Assembly (NCBI GenBank): GCA_004172935.1
Contig: SDZD01000005.1
Location: 1-64,000, forward strand
Reading direction: 5' to 3'
Length of the DNA stretch: 64,000 nt
DNA from: a bacterium
GTDB taxonomy: Bacteria; Armatimonadota; Abditibacteriia; Abditibacteriales; Abditibacteriaceae
Made by a program: the position numbers and the translations under genes
In this document: positions 1-7,781 of the stretch, piece after piece
Layout: every line of letters starts with the position of its first letter
Position numbering within the stretch: position 1 is the first letter of the stretch
Notes under the pieces: generated by a model
Databases searched by the model: none
The model's input: only the letters and a program-made list of their open reading frames with translations
What the model was told of the DNA's origin: nothing

Positions 1-432
1 GGCCACATCACTCTGGAACCTGGCGTGTTCGTCGTTGTGGACGGTGACTTCTCGGTGATTGGCCCCACGGTCGAAGGCGAAGGCGTCACCATCGTCATGG
101 CGGGCAATAATGCGGGAGCGCTCAGCTTCTCGCTCGGCGCCAAATTCAACGCCTCCGCTCCCACTTCGGGCAAGTTCAAAGACTTGCTGGTAGTCAGCCG
201 CTCGTCGGGCAATTTAGGCGGTGTCTCCTTCGCCAGCGCCGAAGGCAACATGAAGGGCCTCATCTACACTCCCAATGCCCCCTTCGCGACCCAATATTCC
301 AAGAGTGTCAAAGCCAGCAAAATCATCGCGAAAAGCGTCAGCGTCACTTCAGGCACTCTGGACGTGACAGGATTCACGCCCCCCAACGAAGCCCCGGCTA
401 CAGGTGATGGCCAACCCACACCTACGATGTAG
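1..432 (+). CDS. TadG-like pilus-assembly family protein, C-terminal part (5' end outside window)
   Basis: The reading frame is open from the first base, so this is the 3' end of a longer gene; the GTG at 25 is only an internal codon. The visible 143 residues alternate short beta strands and Gly-rich turns (LEPGVFVVVDGDFSVIG, APTSGKFKDLLVV, MKGLIYTPNAPF). This resembles the C-terminal beta-rich region of TadE/TadG-like Flp-pilus proteins, where a G-x-hydrophobic-Y-x-P segment is usual. The tail is Pro/Thr rich and ends at TAG 430. The family is membrane anchored with an extracytoplasmic beta domain, but the anchor would lie outside the window. The assignment rests on pattern similarity only, and another secreted beta-helix protein is possible. 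Confidence 0.5.
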   Translation, partial: GHITLEPGVFVVVDGDFSVIGPTVEGEGVTIVMAGNNAGALSFSLGAKFNASAPTSGKFKDLLVVSRSSGNLGGVSFASAEGNMKGLIYTPNAPFATQYSKSVKASKIIAKSVSVTSGTLDVTGFTPPNEAPATGDGQPTPTM

Positions 433-447
433 TGGAAAATTGACCAA

Positions 448-481
448 CAAAAAGCGAAGCAAAAAGCTGCTTCGCTTTTTG
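448..481. terminator. Bidirectional intrinsic terminator
   Basis: A perfect inverted repeat (arms 448-461 and 468-481, stem core AAGCGAAGCA) with a 6-nt loop has an A-run on the left and a T-run on the right. It sits between convergent genes, so it can end both the TadG-like gene and the radical SAM gene. The same core stem recurs in the terminator at 2107-2138. Confidence 0.85.
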
Positions 482-483
482 TT

Positions 484-1698
484 TTATGTCCAGTAGAGAA
501 TTTTGCCGTTGGGAAAGCGTCGCTCTATCTCTTCGTAAAACCACGCTTTGAGTTCCTTCATTTGGTCGCGCGGATAGACGTACTTAGTGCCGCCGAATTT
601 GTTGCGTTTGACTTCTCGTTTCGATTCGTCCAAATCGAGCGAGGTGTTTGGATACCACTGCAATAGCACATCTTTCGAGCCGGGAGTGAAGCGATGGGTT
701 ATCAACTCGAAAGTCAAATCACACTCGAAATCGAGCGCTTGCGCTGCCTCGTCGAGCAATTTGGTGTAGTGTCCCTGCCATTCATCCATCGGCATAATCG
801 GCGCGATAACGATGCCAATTGGATAACCACCCCCGCCCCGCTCTGGTGGCAATGCCAATTTGCGAAGCCCTTTCAAGCGTGCCGGAACATTGGCTGTGCC
901 GCCTTCCAATCTACGCGAAATTGGTTCGGCGTTCATGCTGGATCGAAAGCGTGTCTGTCCGTTGTGCGGCAGATTAATCAATTCATCGACCGCATCGAAT
1001 TTGGAAACGCAACGCAAAAAGCCTCGGTCGCGCGTGCCGAAATAGCGAATGGATTCTGCCAACGAACCTATCAGATGCTCGATTGCCAGCGGGTCGGTGT
1101 AGCACGACACCTCGAAACTGGTCGAGTCATCACGCCCCCGCTCTGAAGTCGGCGAAAAGCCGCGAGGTCGCGCCACATTTGGCTTTTTATCTTCATAAGC
1201 GGCGAGGTTTTCCAGAATCTCCGGTAAATTGGCATAGGCGCGCACAATCGGTGGCCCCGAAAGCGAACCCGCGAGATAGCAATATTGGCAGTGAGCCGGG
1301 CAACCTTCGGCGATGTGAAATTGCCAATCGGCGGAAGGTGGAATCGGCGATAGCCTCAAATAAGAAGGCGGCGAAGTGACGACGGCGAGCGTACGTTTGG
1401 ATGCCGCATAGGTCTTGCGCACATCTTCCTGCTTCAGACCCGTCAGTCGATTGGCCTTCAACTTTTCGACGGGAATACCCATCTTCTCGCACCGTTCCAG
1501 AATGCGTTGCCCATGCTCCCATTCGAGTGCGGCGGGTGTAAAAATCGCGCGCTGCGGCATCCACAGCGGCGCCGAACGGGGAGCTGTGATTGTACGAGGC
1601 GAAGGGGTGAGTTCTTCTTCTTCGTTCACCTGCTCCAGCGATAGCGAGACGCCGCCCAGATGCGGCACTGCCACCGAGTTTTCTGTTTCACGAATCAT
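484..1698 (-). CDS. Spore photoproduct lyase family radical SAM protein
   Basis: 404 residues. A radical SAM cluster motif CxxxCxxC is at C133, C137 and C140 (EGCPAHCQYCYLAGS), where these Cys bind a 4Fe-4S cluster that cleaves S-adenosylmethionine. The GC-x-x-x-C-x-Y-CYL context and the C-terminal ILYWT match the spore photoproduct lyase family, which in endospore formers reverses the 5-thyminyl-5,6-dihydrothymine lesion in DNA. Close homologues exist in non-sporulating bacteria, where the substrate is not settled. No sporulation gene is visible nearby. An ATG start at 1698 is preceded by a GAAGGGCGAG stretch. The family call is strong; the exact lesion or substrate is inference. Confidence 0.85.
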   Translation of the reverse strand: MIRETENSVAVPHLGGVSLSLEQVNEEEELTPSPRTITAPRSAPLWMPQRAIFTPAALEWEHGQRILERCEKMGIPVEKLKANRLTGLKQEDVRKTYAASKRTLAVVTSPPSYLRLSPIPPSADWQFHIAEGCPAHCQYCYLAGSLSGPPIVRAYANLPEILENLAAYEDKKPNVARPRGFSPTSERGRDDSTSFEVSCYTDPLAIEHLIGSLAESIRYFGTRDRGFLRCVSKFDAVDELINLPHNGQTRFRSSMNAEPISRRLEGGTANVPARLKGLRKLALPPERGGGGYPIGIVIAPIMPMDEWQGHYTKLLDEAAQALDFECDLTFELITHRFTPGSKDVLLQWYPNTSLDLDESKREVKRNKFGGTKYVYPRDQMKELKAWFYEEIERRFPNGKILYWT

Positions 1699-1817
1699 TT
1701 GTCTCGCCCTTCAGGCAAGAAGCACTCCCGACTCGTCTTACCGCTTCCACGAAGCCCATATTGTCCGATTTTCCCGACGGTGAGGCACAGCAATCACGCA
1801 AATTTGACTATTGAAAT

Positions 1818-2063
1818 CTAGTCGCTGTGAGCCGTTTTGCTAACACGCTCCCTTGCTTTGGCGAGCTGCATCATGTGTTCTAATTGAATGTTTTGTTCCA
1901 ATTCTGCCCGTTTTTCGGGAGTGGCGCCTCCCGTTTTTACAGCATTGGATAGTTGATTGAATCGTTCTTGTGCGCGTGCCGAGGGGCAAATTGAAATCAC
2001 TTCTTCTGAAGGCAATTTATCAACGAGGAAATTGACGACATCTTCAAAAATTTCAGTCTTCAT
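1818..2063 (-). CDS. Small hypothetical protein (81 aa)
   Basis: The ATG at 2063 is chosen because the longer alternative (TTG at 2108) lies inside the terminator hairpin of the upstream gene. The protein is charged and probably helical (MKTEIFEDVVNFLVDKLPSEEV ... TPEKRAELEQNIQLEHMMQLAKARER). It recalls small proteins of cyanobacteria and planctomycetes with a pattern like LSPEEQAEL-x-EHLMRLLKARAR, some of which lie next to toxin genes, but no toxin is next to it here. It sits immediately downstream of the ARC ATPase. It was checked as a Pup candidate and lacks the C-terminal GGE/GGQ. Function unknown. Confidence 0.6.
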   Translation of the reverse strand: MKTEIFEDVVNFLVDKLPSEEVISICPSARAQERFNQLSNAVKTGGATPEKRAELEQNIQLEHMMQLAKARERVSKTAHSD

Positions 2064-2106
2064 AACAAGAGAAGCTAGGGGGAAAGCTCCGCGTGGCCTC
2101 TTCAAC

Positions 2107-2138
2107 AAAAAAGCGAAGCGGTTTCCCGCTTCGCTTTT
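2107..2138 (-). terminator. Intrinsic terminator of the ARC ATPase gene
   Basis: Inverted repeat with core AAGCGAAGCGG / CCGCTTCGCTT and a short TTTC loop. On the minus strand it is followed by a U-run (A-run at 2107-2112), 18 bp after the ATPase stop codon. Confidence 0.8.
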
Positions 2139-2155
2139 AGTTTTCGTGTATTCGT

Positions 2156-3931
2156 TTAAATTACGCCGCGCACGCTTTGGGTGCGGTCGCGCGAGCCGGG
2201 GCGAACTGGTTTGAGGGTGACGACGTTTTCTGGCTCGTAGTCGAGCAATTTGAGCCAGTCTTCGATGTTGTCGGTTTTCGGGAAAATCTCGTTTTCCTTG
2301 AACTCGGCGTCAATCGACTTTTTGATGTCGTCGAAGCTCATGCCTTCTGCCGAAGATTTGACATCAATGCTGCGCTTGATGACGAAATCTTTGGCGCGCT
2401 CCACGATGGATTCAATCAAGGCGCCCGAAAGCAGGTCTTTATAGTGCAAAGTCTCGACGCCACCTGAGCGGGTGTAAACCTCCAGAAACTCGGTTTCCGC
2501 CGTGCGGCGGAACACGTAGTTGGTGGCTTGTTCGGCGAGGTCGGCGCGCGCTTCGTCCACGCTGCCGTTATGCGACTTGAGCAAATCGGGGTCGTAAGGC
2601 AACTCTTCGTTCAGGTAGATGCCGAAAATCTGTCGCGCGCTGGGTTTGTCGGGGCGACGCACCTTCACTTTGCGGTCGATACGACCTGGACGCAGAATCG
2701 CCGGGTCGATGTAGTCGGGGCGGTTGGAAGTCAGCATCACGACGACGTTCTGCATGGCGACCAGACCATCCATTTCCGCTGCGAACTGCGGCACGAGCGT
2801 ATTGTTGATGTTGCCCATGCGACCGCTCGAACGGGTGCGCAGCAAAGCCTCAGCTTCGTCCATGAAGATAAAGACTAGGTGCCCTTCCTTGGCCTTTTCG
2901 CGAGCCGACTGGAAGATTTCGCGTACCTGGCGCTCGCTTTCACCGAGCCACATGTTCAAAATCTGTGGCCCATTGATGAGCATGAAGTATTCCTTCAGGT
3001 TCTGTCCGGTACGCTCGTTGTAGGCTTTGGTCAGGTTGTAGGCCGTCGCTTTACCGATCAAGGTTTTGCCGCAACCGGGAGGGCCGTATAGCAAAATGCC
3101 CTTCAAAGGCTTTTTGCCGAAGCGCTCGAATAGTTCGGGGTAAAGCAAAGGAAGTTCGATGGCGTCTTTAATGACGGTGATGGCTTCTTCCTGTCCGCCG
3201 ACTTTTTCCCAAGGTAGTTCGGGCACTTCATCAAGGAAGTAATCGCGTGAGTCGTTGCCGCCAAAGCTTTCGAGCGCGACTTTGAAGTTCGGCTCCATAC
3301 GCACTTCGTCGCCGTTTTTGACATCAACGGAAGCGAGTTTTGGCCCGCGCAACACGATGCGCGACTGCAAGCCTTGAGGATCGCTGGAGACGCGCAAGCG
3401 CTCGTCGTCCAAGACTTCGGCGATCTTGGCGATGGGGCCATTGGTGGCGGGGCCGAGGTCGCCGACAACAGCATAGCCCTCGTTAATTTTGACGCGAGTA
3501 CCAACTTCGAAATCGGGGTTTTCGATGTTCGGGTCGACTTGCACGACGTATTCCTGATCGCCAACGGCAATCAGCGCGAGTTTGTCCTCGCCTTCAGGCT
3601 TGTTGGGGTCGAATTTGCGCGTGGTGCGCTCTTCGGGTGGCAAGCCAAGGTAAGTGCCCAAACGGTTCGCGGGCTGAGTTAGTTTGTTATACGCTTCTTC
3701 GTACTGGCCGATGAGTTCGGCGGCCTCTTCGAGTTGGCGTTTATCGGTTTCAAGTTGGTGGCGCAACAAGAACAAGCTGTTGCGTGTTTTAGGGTCATCG
3801 ATCTGGCCGGAGCGCAGAACTTCTTCAAGCAGTCCGGCGGCGTCGAGTTGCGTTTCAGGAAACGACCAATTCGAGGAACTCAAATCGTCGTTATCGTCGC
3901 TGTTGTTGCGACGGTCGCGGTTTTTGGCCAT
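2156..3931 (-). CDS. arc: ARC/Mpa-type proteasome-associated AAA+ ATPase
   Basis: 591 residues from the ATG at 3931 (a GTG at 3979 would add 16). Domain order follows ARC/Mpa: acidic N-terminus, coiled coil about 45-90, two OB-like beta domains about 115-225, one AAA+ module. Walker A is GPPGCGKT at 283-290, Walker B DE at 358-359, the pore loop reads N-M-W-L-G (326-330), and the second region of homology is SNRPDYIDPAILRPGR. In actinobacteria this hexamer unfolds pupylated proteins and feeds the 20S proteasome, docking through a C-terminal GQYL. Here the C-terminus is SVRGVI, so the docking motif is not visible. No pup, dop, pafA or prcBA gene is in the window. The ATPase identity is firm; coupling to a proteasome is uncertain. 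Confidence 0.88.
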   Translation of the reverse strand: MAKNRDRRNNSDDNDDLSSSNWSFPETQLDAAGLLEEVLRSGQIDDPKTRNSLFLLRHQLETDKRQLEEAAELIGQYEEAYNKLTQPANRLGTYLGLPPEERTTRKFDPNKPEGEDKLALIAVGDQEYVVQVDPNIENPDFEVGTRVKINEGYAVVGDLGPATNGPIAKIAEVLDDERLRVSSDPQGLQSRIVLRGPKLASVDVKNGDEVRMEPNFKVALESFGGNDSRDYFLDEVPELPWEKVGGQEEAITVIKDAIELPLLYPELFERFGKKPLKGILLYGPPGCGKTLIGKATAYNLTKAYNERTGQNLKEYFMLINGPQILNMWLGESERQVREIFQSAREKAKEGHLVFIFMDEAEALLRTRSSGRMGNINNTLVPQFAAEMDGLVAMQNVVVMLTSNRPDYIDPAILRPGRIDRKVKVRRPDKPSARQIFGIYLNEELPYDPDLLKSHNGSVDEARADLAEQATNYVFRRTAETEFLEVYTRSGGVETLHYKDLLSGALIESIVERAKDFVIKRSIDVKSSAEGMSFDDIKKSIDAEFKENEIFPKTDNIEDWLKLLDYEPENVVTLKPVRPGSRDRTQSVRGVI

Positions 3932-4092
3932 GAGATTACTGGTGGTGCCGCTCGCGGGGAACGAACGTGAAAGCGGCACTTATTAAAGACAAGCAGCACG
4001 CAAAGTGCGTTCCCGATGATGCGTGATTGCGAAAAACCAGGCTCCTGGTAAATCTCAAAGGCACGTATATGAACCAAATAGGAAGCAGTGAA

Positions 4093-5010
4093 TTACTTGC
4101 TTGGCACCATCTTGTTGAGGTTTTCCCACAATCCCTCGTCAATTCGCTTTTTCCAAAGCTCGCGCACATCTTCCAGCAACTTCTGGCGGCGTTTCTCGCC
4201 ATGCTCCGCGAATGCCTGTACATCTTCGGGCGCGTGTTTGAACGACTTGTCTAACCAGTCGCTCAGCACTGTGCGGTCTTGCATTTCGCCCAGCGAATCC
4301 TGCAACTCGACTAGCTGTTTTACGGGCTTCTTGATGGAACGGTCGAAGCACGTAGAGAACGTTTCGAGGGTATATCGAACGCGGCGTAAGCTCTTGCGCA
4401 GCTCGTGTTGTGCTTCGTCGTCGCCTCCTGTCAGGGCCGAGCCATGAGCGAGAGCTTCTTGTACCCGCGCGGGTAATAGGGTGTGGGCTACTTCGTCGAG
4501 CGAGAGGTCTGCCGCCGAAAAGGCGCCGGGAAGCCCAAGGCTCCAACGCGCGAAGCTCTCGTGCAGCTTTCCTTGTTGGCCGCAGCGCTCAATTTTTCGC
4601 GCCATCGGCACGAAATTATGTTCGCGCTCATCTTTCAAAATTACCTCGAATTCTTCCAGTCCGGGCGAATGCTCCTTATCGAAGTCATGAACGTAATCGC
4701 TCAGTACATCGAAGTCGCGTACTGCCCCCAGGCGGTCGCCCAGTTTGCCGATTTCATCGCGCCATTCCTTCAGTTCGCGGCGCAGCGGTGCGCTTAGTAC
4801 GGGAGATTTTTTGTCGCCCTCGAAATTTTGCAGGGCGGTTCGGAGACGCCTTAGTGCCACGCGCATATCGTGCAGCGCATTGGCATCTCCATTTCCGGTC
4901 GCTTCCGCTTGCTCCCACGCTTCGTCCCATAGGTAGGTGAACAACTTCGAGGCGCCAGACAACGCGCTCTCTTCGCGTATTAATCCCGCGTCTTTTCCAA
5001 TATCGGCCAT
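4093..5010 (-). CDS. CHAD domain protein
   Basis: 305 residues with two helical repeats typical of CHAD (conserved histidine alpha-helical) domains: ALHDMRVALRRLRTAL in the first half and AQHELRKSLRRVRYTLETF in the second. The conserved H and the Arg/Lys-rich helix faces are present in both halves. CHAD domains bind inorganic polyphosphate and often accompany CYTH triphosphate tunnel enzymes or polyphosphate enzymes, but none is adjacent. No signal peptide or membrane segment is seen, so it is probably cytoplasmic or granule associated. It is transcribed in the same direction as the ARC gene with a gap of about 160 bp that holds no further gene. Confidence 0.85.
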   Translation of the reverse strand: MADIGKDAGLIREESALSGASKLFTYLWDEAWEQAEATGNGDANALHDMRVALRRLRTALQNFEGDKKSPVLSAPLRRELKEWRDEIGKLGDRLGAVRDFDVLSDYVHDFDKEHSPGLEEFEVILKDEREHNFVPMARKIERCGQQGKLHESFARWSLGLPGAFSAADLSLDEVAHTLLPARVQEALAHGSALTGGDDEAQHELRKSLRRVRYTLETFSTCFDRSIKKPVKQLVELQDSLGEMQDRTVLSDWLDKSFKHAPEDVQAFAEHGEKRRQKLLEDVRELWKKRIDEGLWENLNKMVPSK

Positions 5011-5090
5011 GAGTAGGCTTCAGTTGTTGCAACTCTGACGCCTTACGAGAGTGCAATTGTCGGCGTTTGCAACGCCAATAAACTTATCGT

Positions 5091-6386
5091 GTGCAACGCA
5101 CTATCTTATCCCTCACGCTAAGCCTTCTATCTCTTCCTGTTCTCTCTTACGCTCAGGATCTTCCCACTCCCTCACCCACCAAATCCCCTCTGCCAACTGC
5201 AACCGTGACTCCCGAAAGCGCCCAACAAATGGCGAATCGGGTACTCAAAGAAACCAGCAAAATTCGTCATCTTTCCATCAAGAGTCAGGTCAAAACCGAT
5301 GTGAAAACGAACGCGCAAATAGCGAAAGCAATGGCCGATCAGATGCAGCGTAACCCTAATGCAGATGGGATCAAAGCGGTGAATCTGTATTTGCGCCAGC
5401 TCGGATTTGCTCCCAAAAACTACGATATGCAGAAGTCCTACGCGCGCATGTTAGGTGAACAGACTGCGGGCTACTACGACAATCGAACCAAAGCCTTTAC
5501 GACTTCCAGCCGTGTCAATCCGCTGGAGTTAGAAACTATCATGTCGCACGAACTGACCCATGCGCTACAAGACCAGCACTTCGACTTAAGGACTTTCAAA
5601 AAGGCTGTTGCCCATAATTCCGATATGCTGCTTGCGCGCAAGTCGCTTATCGAGGGCGACGCCACTCTTGTTATGAGGCACTATACCTCCGCGACTTTGT
5701 TGCGTTCGTTCGGTGTATTCGCGGCTGGAGTGAGCAGTTTGTTCGAACCGAGGGAGTCCAAGGCCATTGATGATGCGCCATTGGGGACGAGTGAATCGAT
5801 GCGTTTCCCTTATACCGCCGGATTGGACTTTGCCACTGAACTTTATAAGCGCGGTGGTTGGGCTTCCATTACGAAGGCCTACACTCGCCCACCACTATCG
5901 ACGCAGCAGATTTTGCATTTCGATAAATACCTCTCCAACCGAAAGCCAGAGAACGTGCCCGTCCCTGATGTCTTGCGCGTGCTAGGAAAGGGTTGGAAAA
6001 TGCTCGACCACGATGTTGATGGCGAATTCGGCCTATCGCTGATTCTCAGCGCATATGCCGATCCTGAGGACTCCAAATCGGTGGCCGAAGGCTGGTCTGG
6101 CGACCATTACGCTATCTACAGTGGCCCCAAAGGAGCCGCGCTCATTGTACAGGACTCCCTATGGAATGATGAGGACGATGCCGATTACTGGGTTGCTGGC
6201 TACGAAGTCCGTACTCAAGAGCGGTTCGGCGAACTCGCCAAAGAGCGTCATGAGAAAGGCACGACCATCTGGAATGCGGCCTCCGATGTGGTGTGGGTGA
6301 AGCGAAAAGGGCGGCGTGTCGTCGTGTTGGAAGGCACCGCTGGGGCCTTCGATGCTAAGCGCGTGCTTAAAGCTTTGCTTGGTTAA
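5091..6386 (+). CDS. Secreted HEXXH zinc metallopeptidase, copy 1
   Basis: 431 residues from a GTG start placed so that a signal peptide (about residues 1-21, ending SYA-QD) begins the protein. The catalytic motif is HELTHALQDQHF with H153, E154 and H157; a downstream EGD segment (E188) is the likely third zinc ligand, which makes it gluzincin-like. A Pro/Thr-rich linker (24-40) follows the signal peptide. The C-terminal half includes W-x-GD-x-YA-x-Y and a final V-V-V-x-EGTxGAFD segment. It is followed 45 bp later by a close paralogue. Substrate unknown; an extracytoplasmic location is predicted from the signal peptide. Confidence 0.8.
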   Translation: MQRTILSLTLSLLSLPVLSYAQDLPTPSPTKSPLPTATVTPESAQQMANRVLKETSKIRHLSIKSQVKTDVKTNAQIAKAMADQMQRNPNADGIKAVNLYLRQLGFAPKNYDMQKSYARMLGEQTAGYYDNRTKAFTTSSRVNPLELETIMSHELTHALQDQHFDLRTFKKAVAHNSDMLLARKSLIEGDATLVMRHYTSATLLRSFGVFAAGVSSLFEPRESKAIDDAPLGTSESMRFPYTAGLDFATELYKRGGWASITKAYTRPPLSTQQILHFDKYLSNRKPENVPVPDVLRVLGKGWKMLDHDVDGEFGLSLILSAYADPEDSKSVAEGWSGDHYAIYSGPKGAALIVQDSLWNDEDDADYWVAGYEVRTQERFGELAKERHEKGTTIWNAASDVVWVKRKGRRVVVLEGTAGAFDAKRVLKALLG

Positions 6387-6431
6387 ACAGGATTGCTTTT
6401 GCGAGTCACAAATCACCTATACACTGCCACC

Positions 6432-7709
6432 ATGCGTCGCTTTGTCTTGCCCCTTGCGCTTGGCTTTCTCTGTGTGCCCACTTTGTCTCAGGCACAGCCT
6501 GTGGTGCCCACACCTGCGCCTACCATCAGCCCCGAAACCACCCAGCAGATGGCGGATAGGATTCTGAAAGAAACCAGCAAACTCCGCCAACTGTCCATTA
6601 AACGCTCTGTTCCAACCAACGTGCAAAACCGGGCGCAGATCGAAAAGTTCATGGCCAGCCAGATACAAGATAAGGCCAAGGTGAGCGAAATTGCCGCCGC
6701 CAACTTGTATCTGCGTCAGTTGGGGTTAGCCCCCAAAAACTTCGATCTCAAAACCGCCTATGCCCGTTTGTTGGGCGAACAGGTCGCGGGTTACTACAGC
6801 TCTAAAACCGGGCAGTTCACGACTGCCAGCAGTGTTAACCCACTCGAACTGGAAACGGTGATGTCGCATGAATTGACGCACGCCCTTCAGGACCAACACT
6901 TCGGCTTAAAGAAGCTGGAAAACGCGCCTCGCCACGAATCGGATACCAGCCTTGCCTTTTCGGCGCTCGTCGAGGGCGACGCCACCTACACGATGGCGCG
7001 CTACAGCACTTCCAGCCCGCTTCGTGCCTTTGGGATTTTGGCGTCGTCGCTCAGCACTTTGATGGGAGGCGGTAGCGAAATGGTGGAACTGAAACAGTCG
7101 CCTAAGATTTTGCAGAGCATGTTGGGTTTCCCTTATCTCTCAGGTCTCACCTTCGCGACGAGCCTGTACAATCGCGGTGGCTGGGCCTCGATCTCGAAAG
7201 CCTATTCGCGCCCGCCCCAATCGACGCAGCAAATCCTACATTTCGACAAATATCTGGCGAACAAAGCGCCCGTAAAACTGCCCGTTCCCGATGTGACAAA
7301 GGTGTTGGGAAGTGGCTGGAAGTTAATCGACCATGATGTCAACGGCGAATATGGCCTGTCGTTGGTGTTAGGCGAATACGTCGATGCTACTCAGGCGAAT
7401 GACGCCGTCACTGCCTGGGCGGGCGACCGCTACGCCGTTTACGGTGGCCCCAAAGGTGCGATTCTGGTTGTTCAAGATACGCTGTGGGATAACGCCGCAG
7501 GCGCGACGGCATGGAGCACGATGTATGGACAGCGCAATAAGGCTCGTTTCGGCACTCGTGCCAAAAAACGGCAAGAGGGTGCGCTCACCGTCTGGAATGC
7601 CTCTCCCGACGGCGTATGGATTAAACAAAGCGGGCGCCGTGTTGTCGTTGTCGAAGGCACCGTGGGCGCTTTTGACATCAAGAAAATAATGAAAGTCCTG
7701 CATAGCTAA
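6432..7709 (+). CDS. Secreted HEXXH zinc metallopeptidase, copy 2
   Basis: 425 residues from the ATG at 6432, which puts an N-terminal signal peptide (MRRFVLPLAL ... SQAQ) at the front; an upstream alternative start would bury it. The catalytic motif is HELTHALQDQHF (H146, E147, H150), with EGDATYTMAR (E181) as probable third ligand. It is collinear with copy 1 over its whole length, including QLG-x-APKN, LLGEQ-x-AGYY, GGWASI-x-KAY-x-RPP-x-STQQILHFDKYL and the C-terminal EGTVGAFD. The pair looks like a tandem duplication that has since diverged. It probably shares a transcript with copy 1 and ends at the strong terminator at 7732. Confidence 0.8.
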   Translation: MRRFVLPLALGFLCVPTLSQAQPVVPTPAPTISPETTQQMADRILKETSKLRQLSIKRSVPTNVQNRAQIEKFMASQIQDKAKVSEIAAANLYLRQLGLAPKNFDLKTAYARLLGEQVAGYYSSKTGQFTTASSVNPLELETVMSHELTHALQDQHFGLKKLENAPRHESDTSLAFSALVEGDATYTMARYSTSSPLRAFGILASSLSTLMGGGSEMVELKQSPKILQSMLGFPYLSGLTFATSLYNRGGWASISKAYSRPPQSTQQILHFDKYLANKAPVKLPVPDVTKVLGSGWKLIDHDVNGEYGLSLVLGEYVDATQANDAVTAWAGDRYAVYGGPKGAILVVQDTLWDNAAGATAWSTMYGQRNKARFGTRAKKRQEGALTVWNASPDGVWIKQSGRRVVVVEGTVGAFDIKKIMKVLHS

Positions 7710-7731
7710 ACCCTTGGAAGCCATAAAACAT

Positions 7732-7763
7732 AACGCCCTCGGTGCATCTGCACCGAGGGCGTT
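7732..7763. terminator. Strong bidirectional terminator hairpin
   Basis: Perfect 15-bp inverted repeat (7732-7746 with 7749-7763) with a 2-base gap, lying between the convergent metallopeptidase and cyclic-di-GMP genes. No long T-run follows, so some other form of hairpin control is possible, but the position between converging stops favours termination. Confidence 0.7.
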
Positions 7764-7781
7764 GTCGTTGGGTATAAGGTT

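Noticed and set aside
1818..2063. A possible Pup (proteasome tag) next to the ARC ATPase
   Set aside because: Pup ends in GGE or GGQ and is about 64 residues; this protein ends KTAHSD and does not match.
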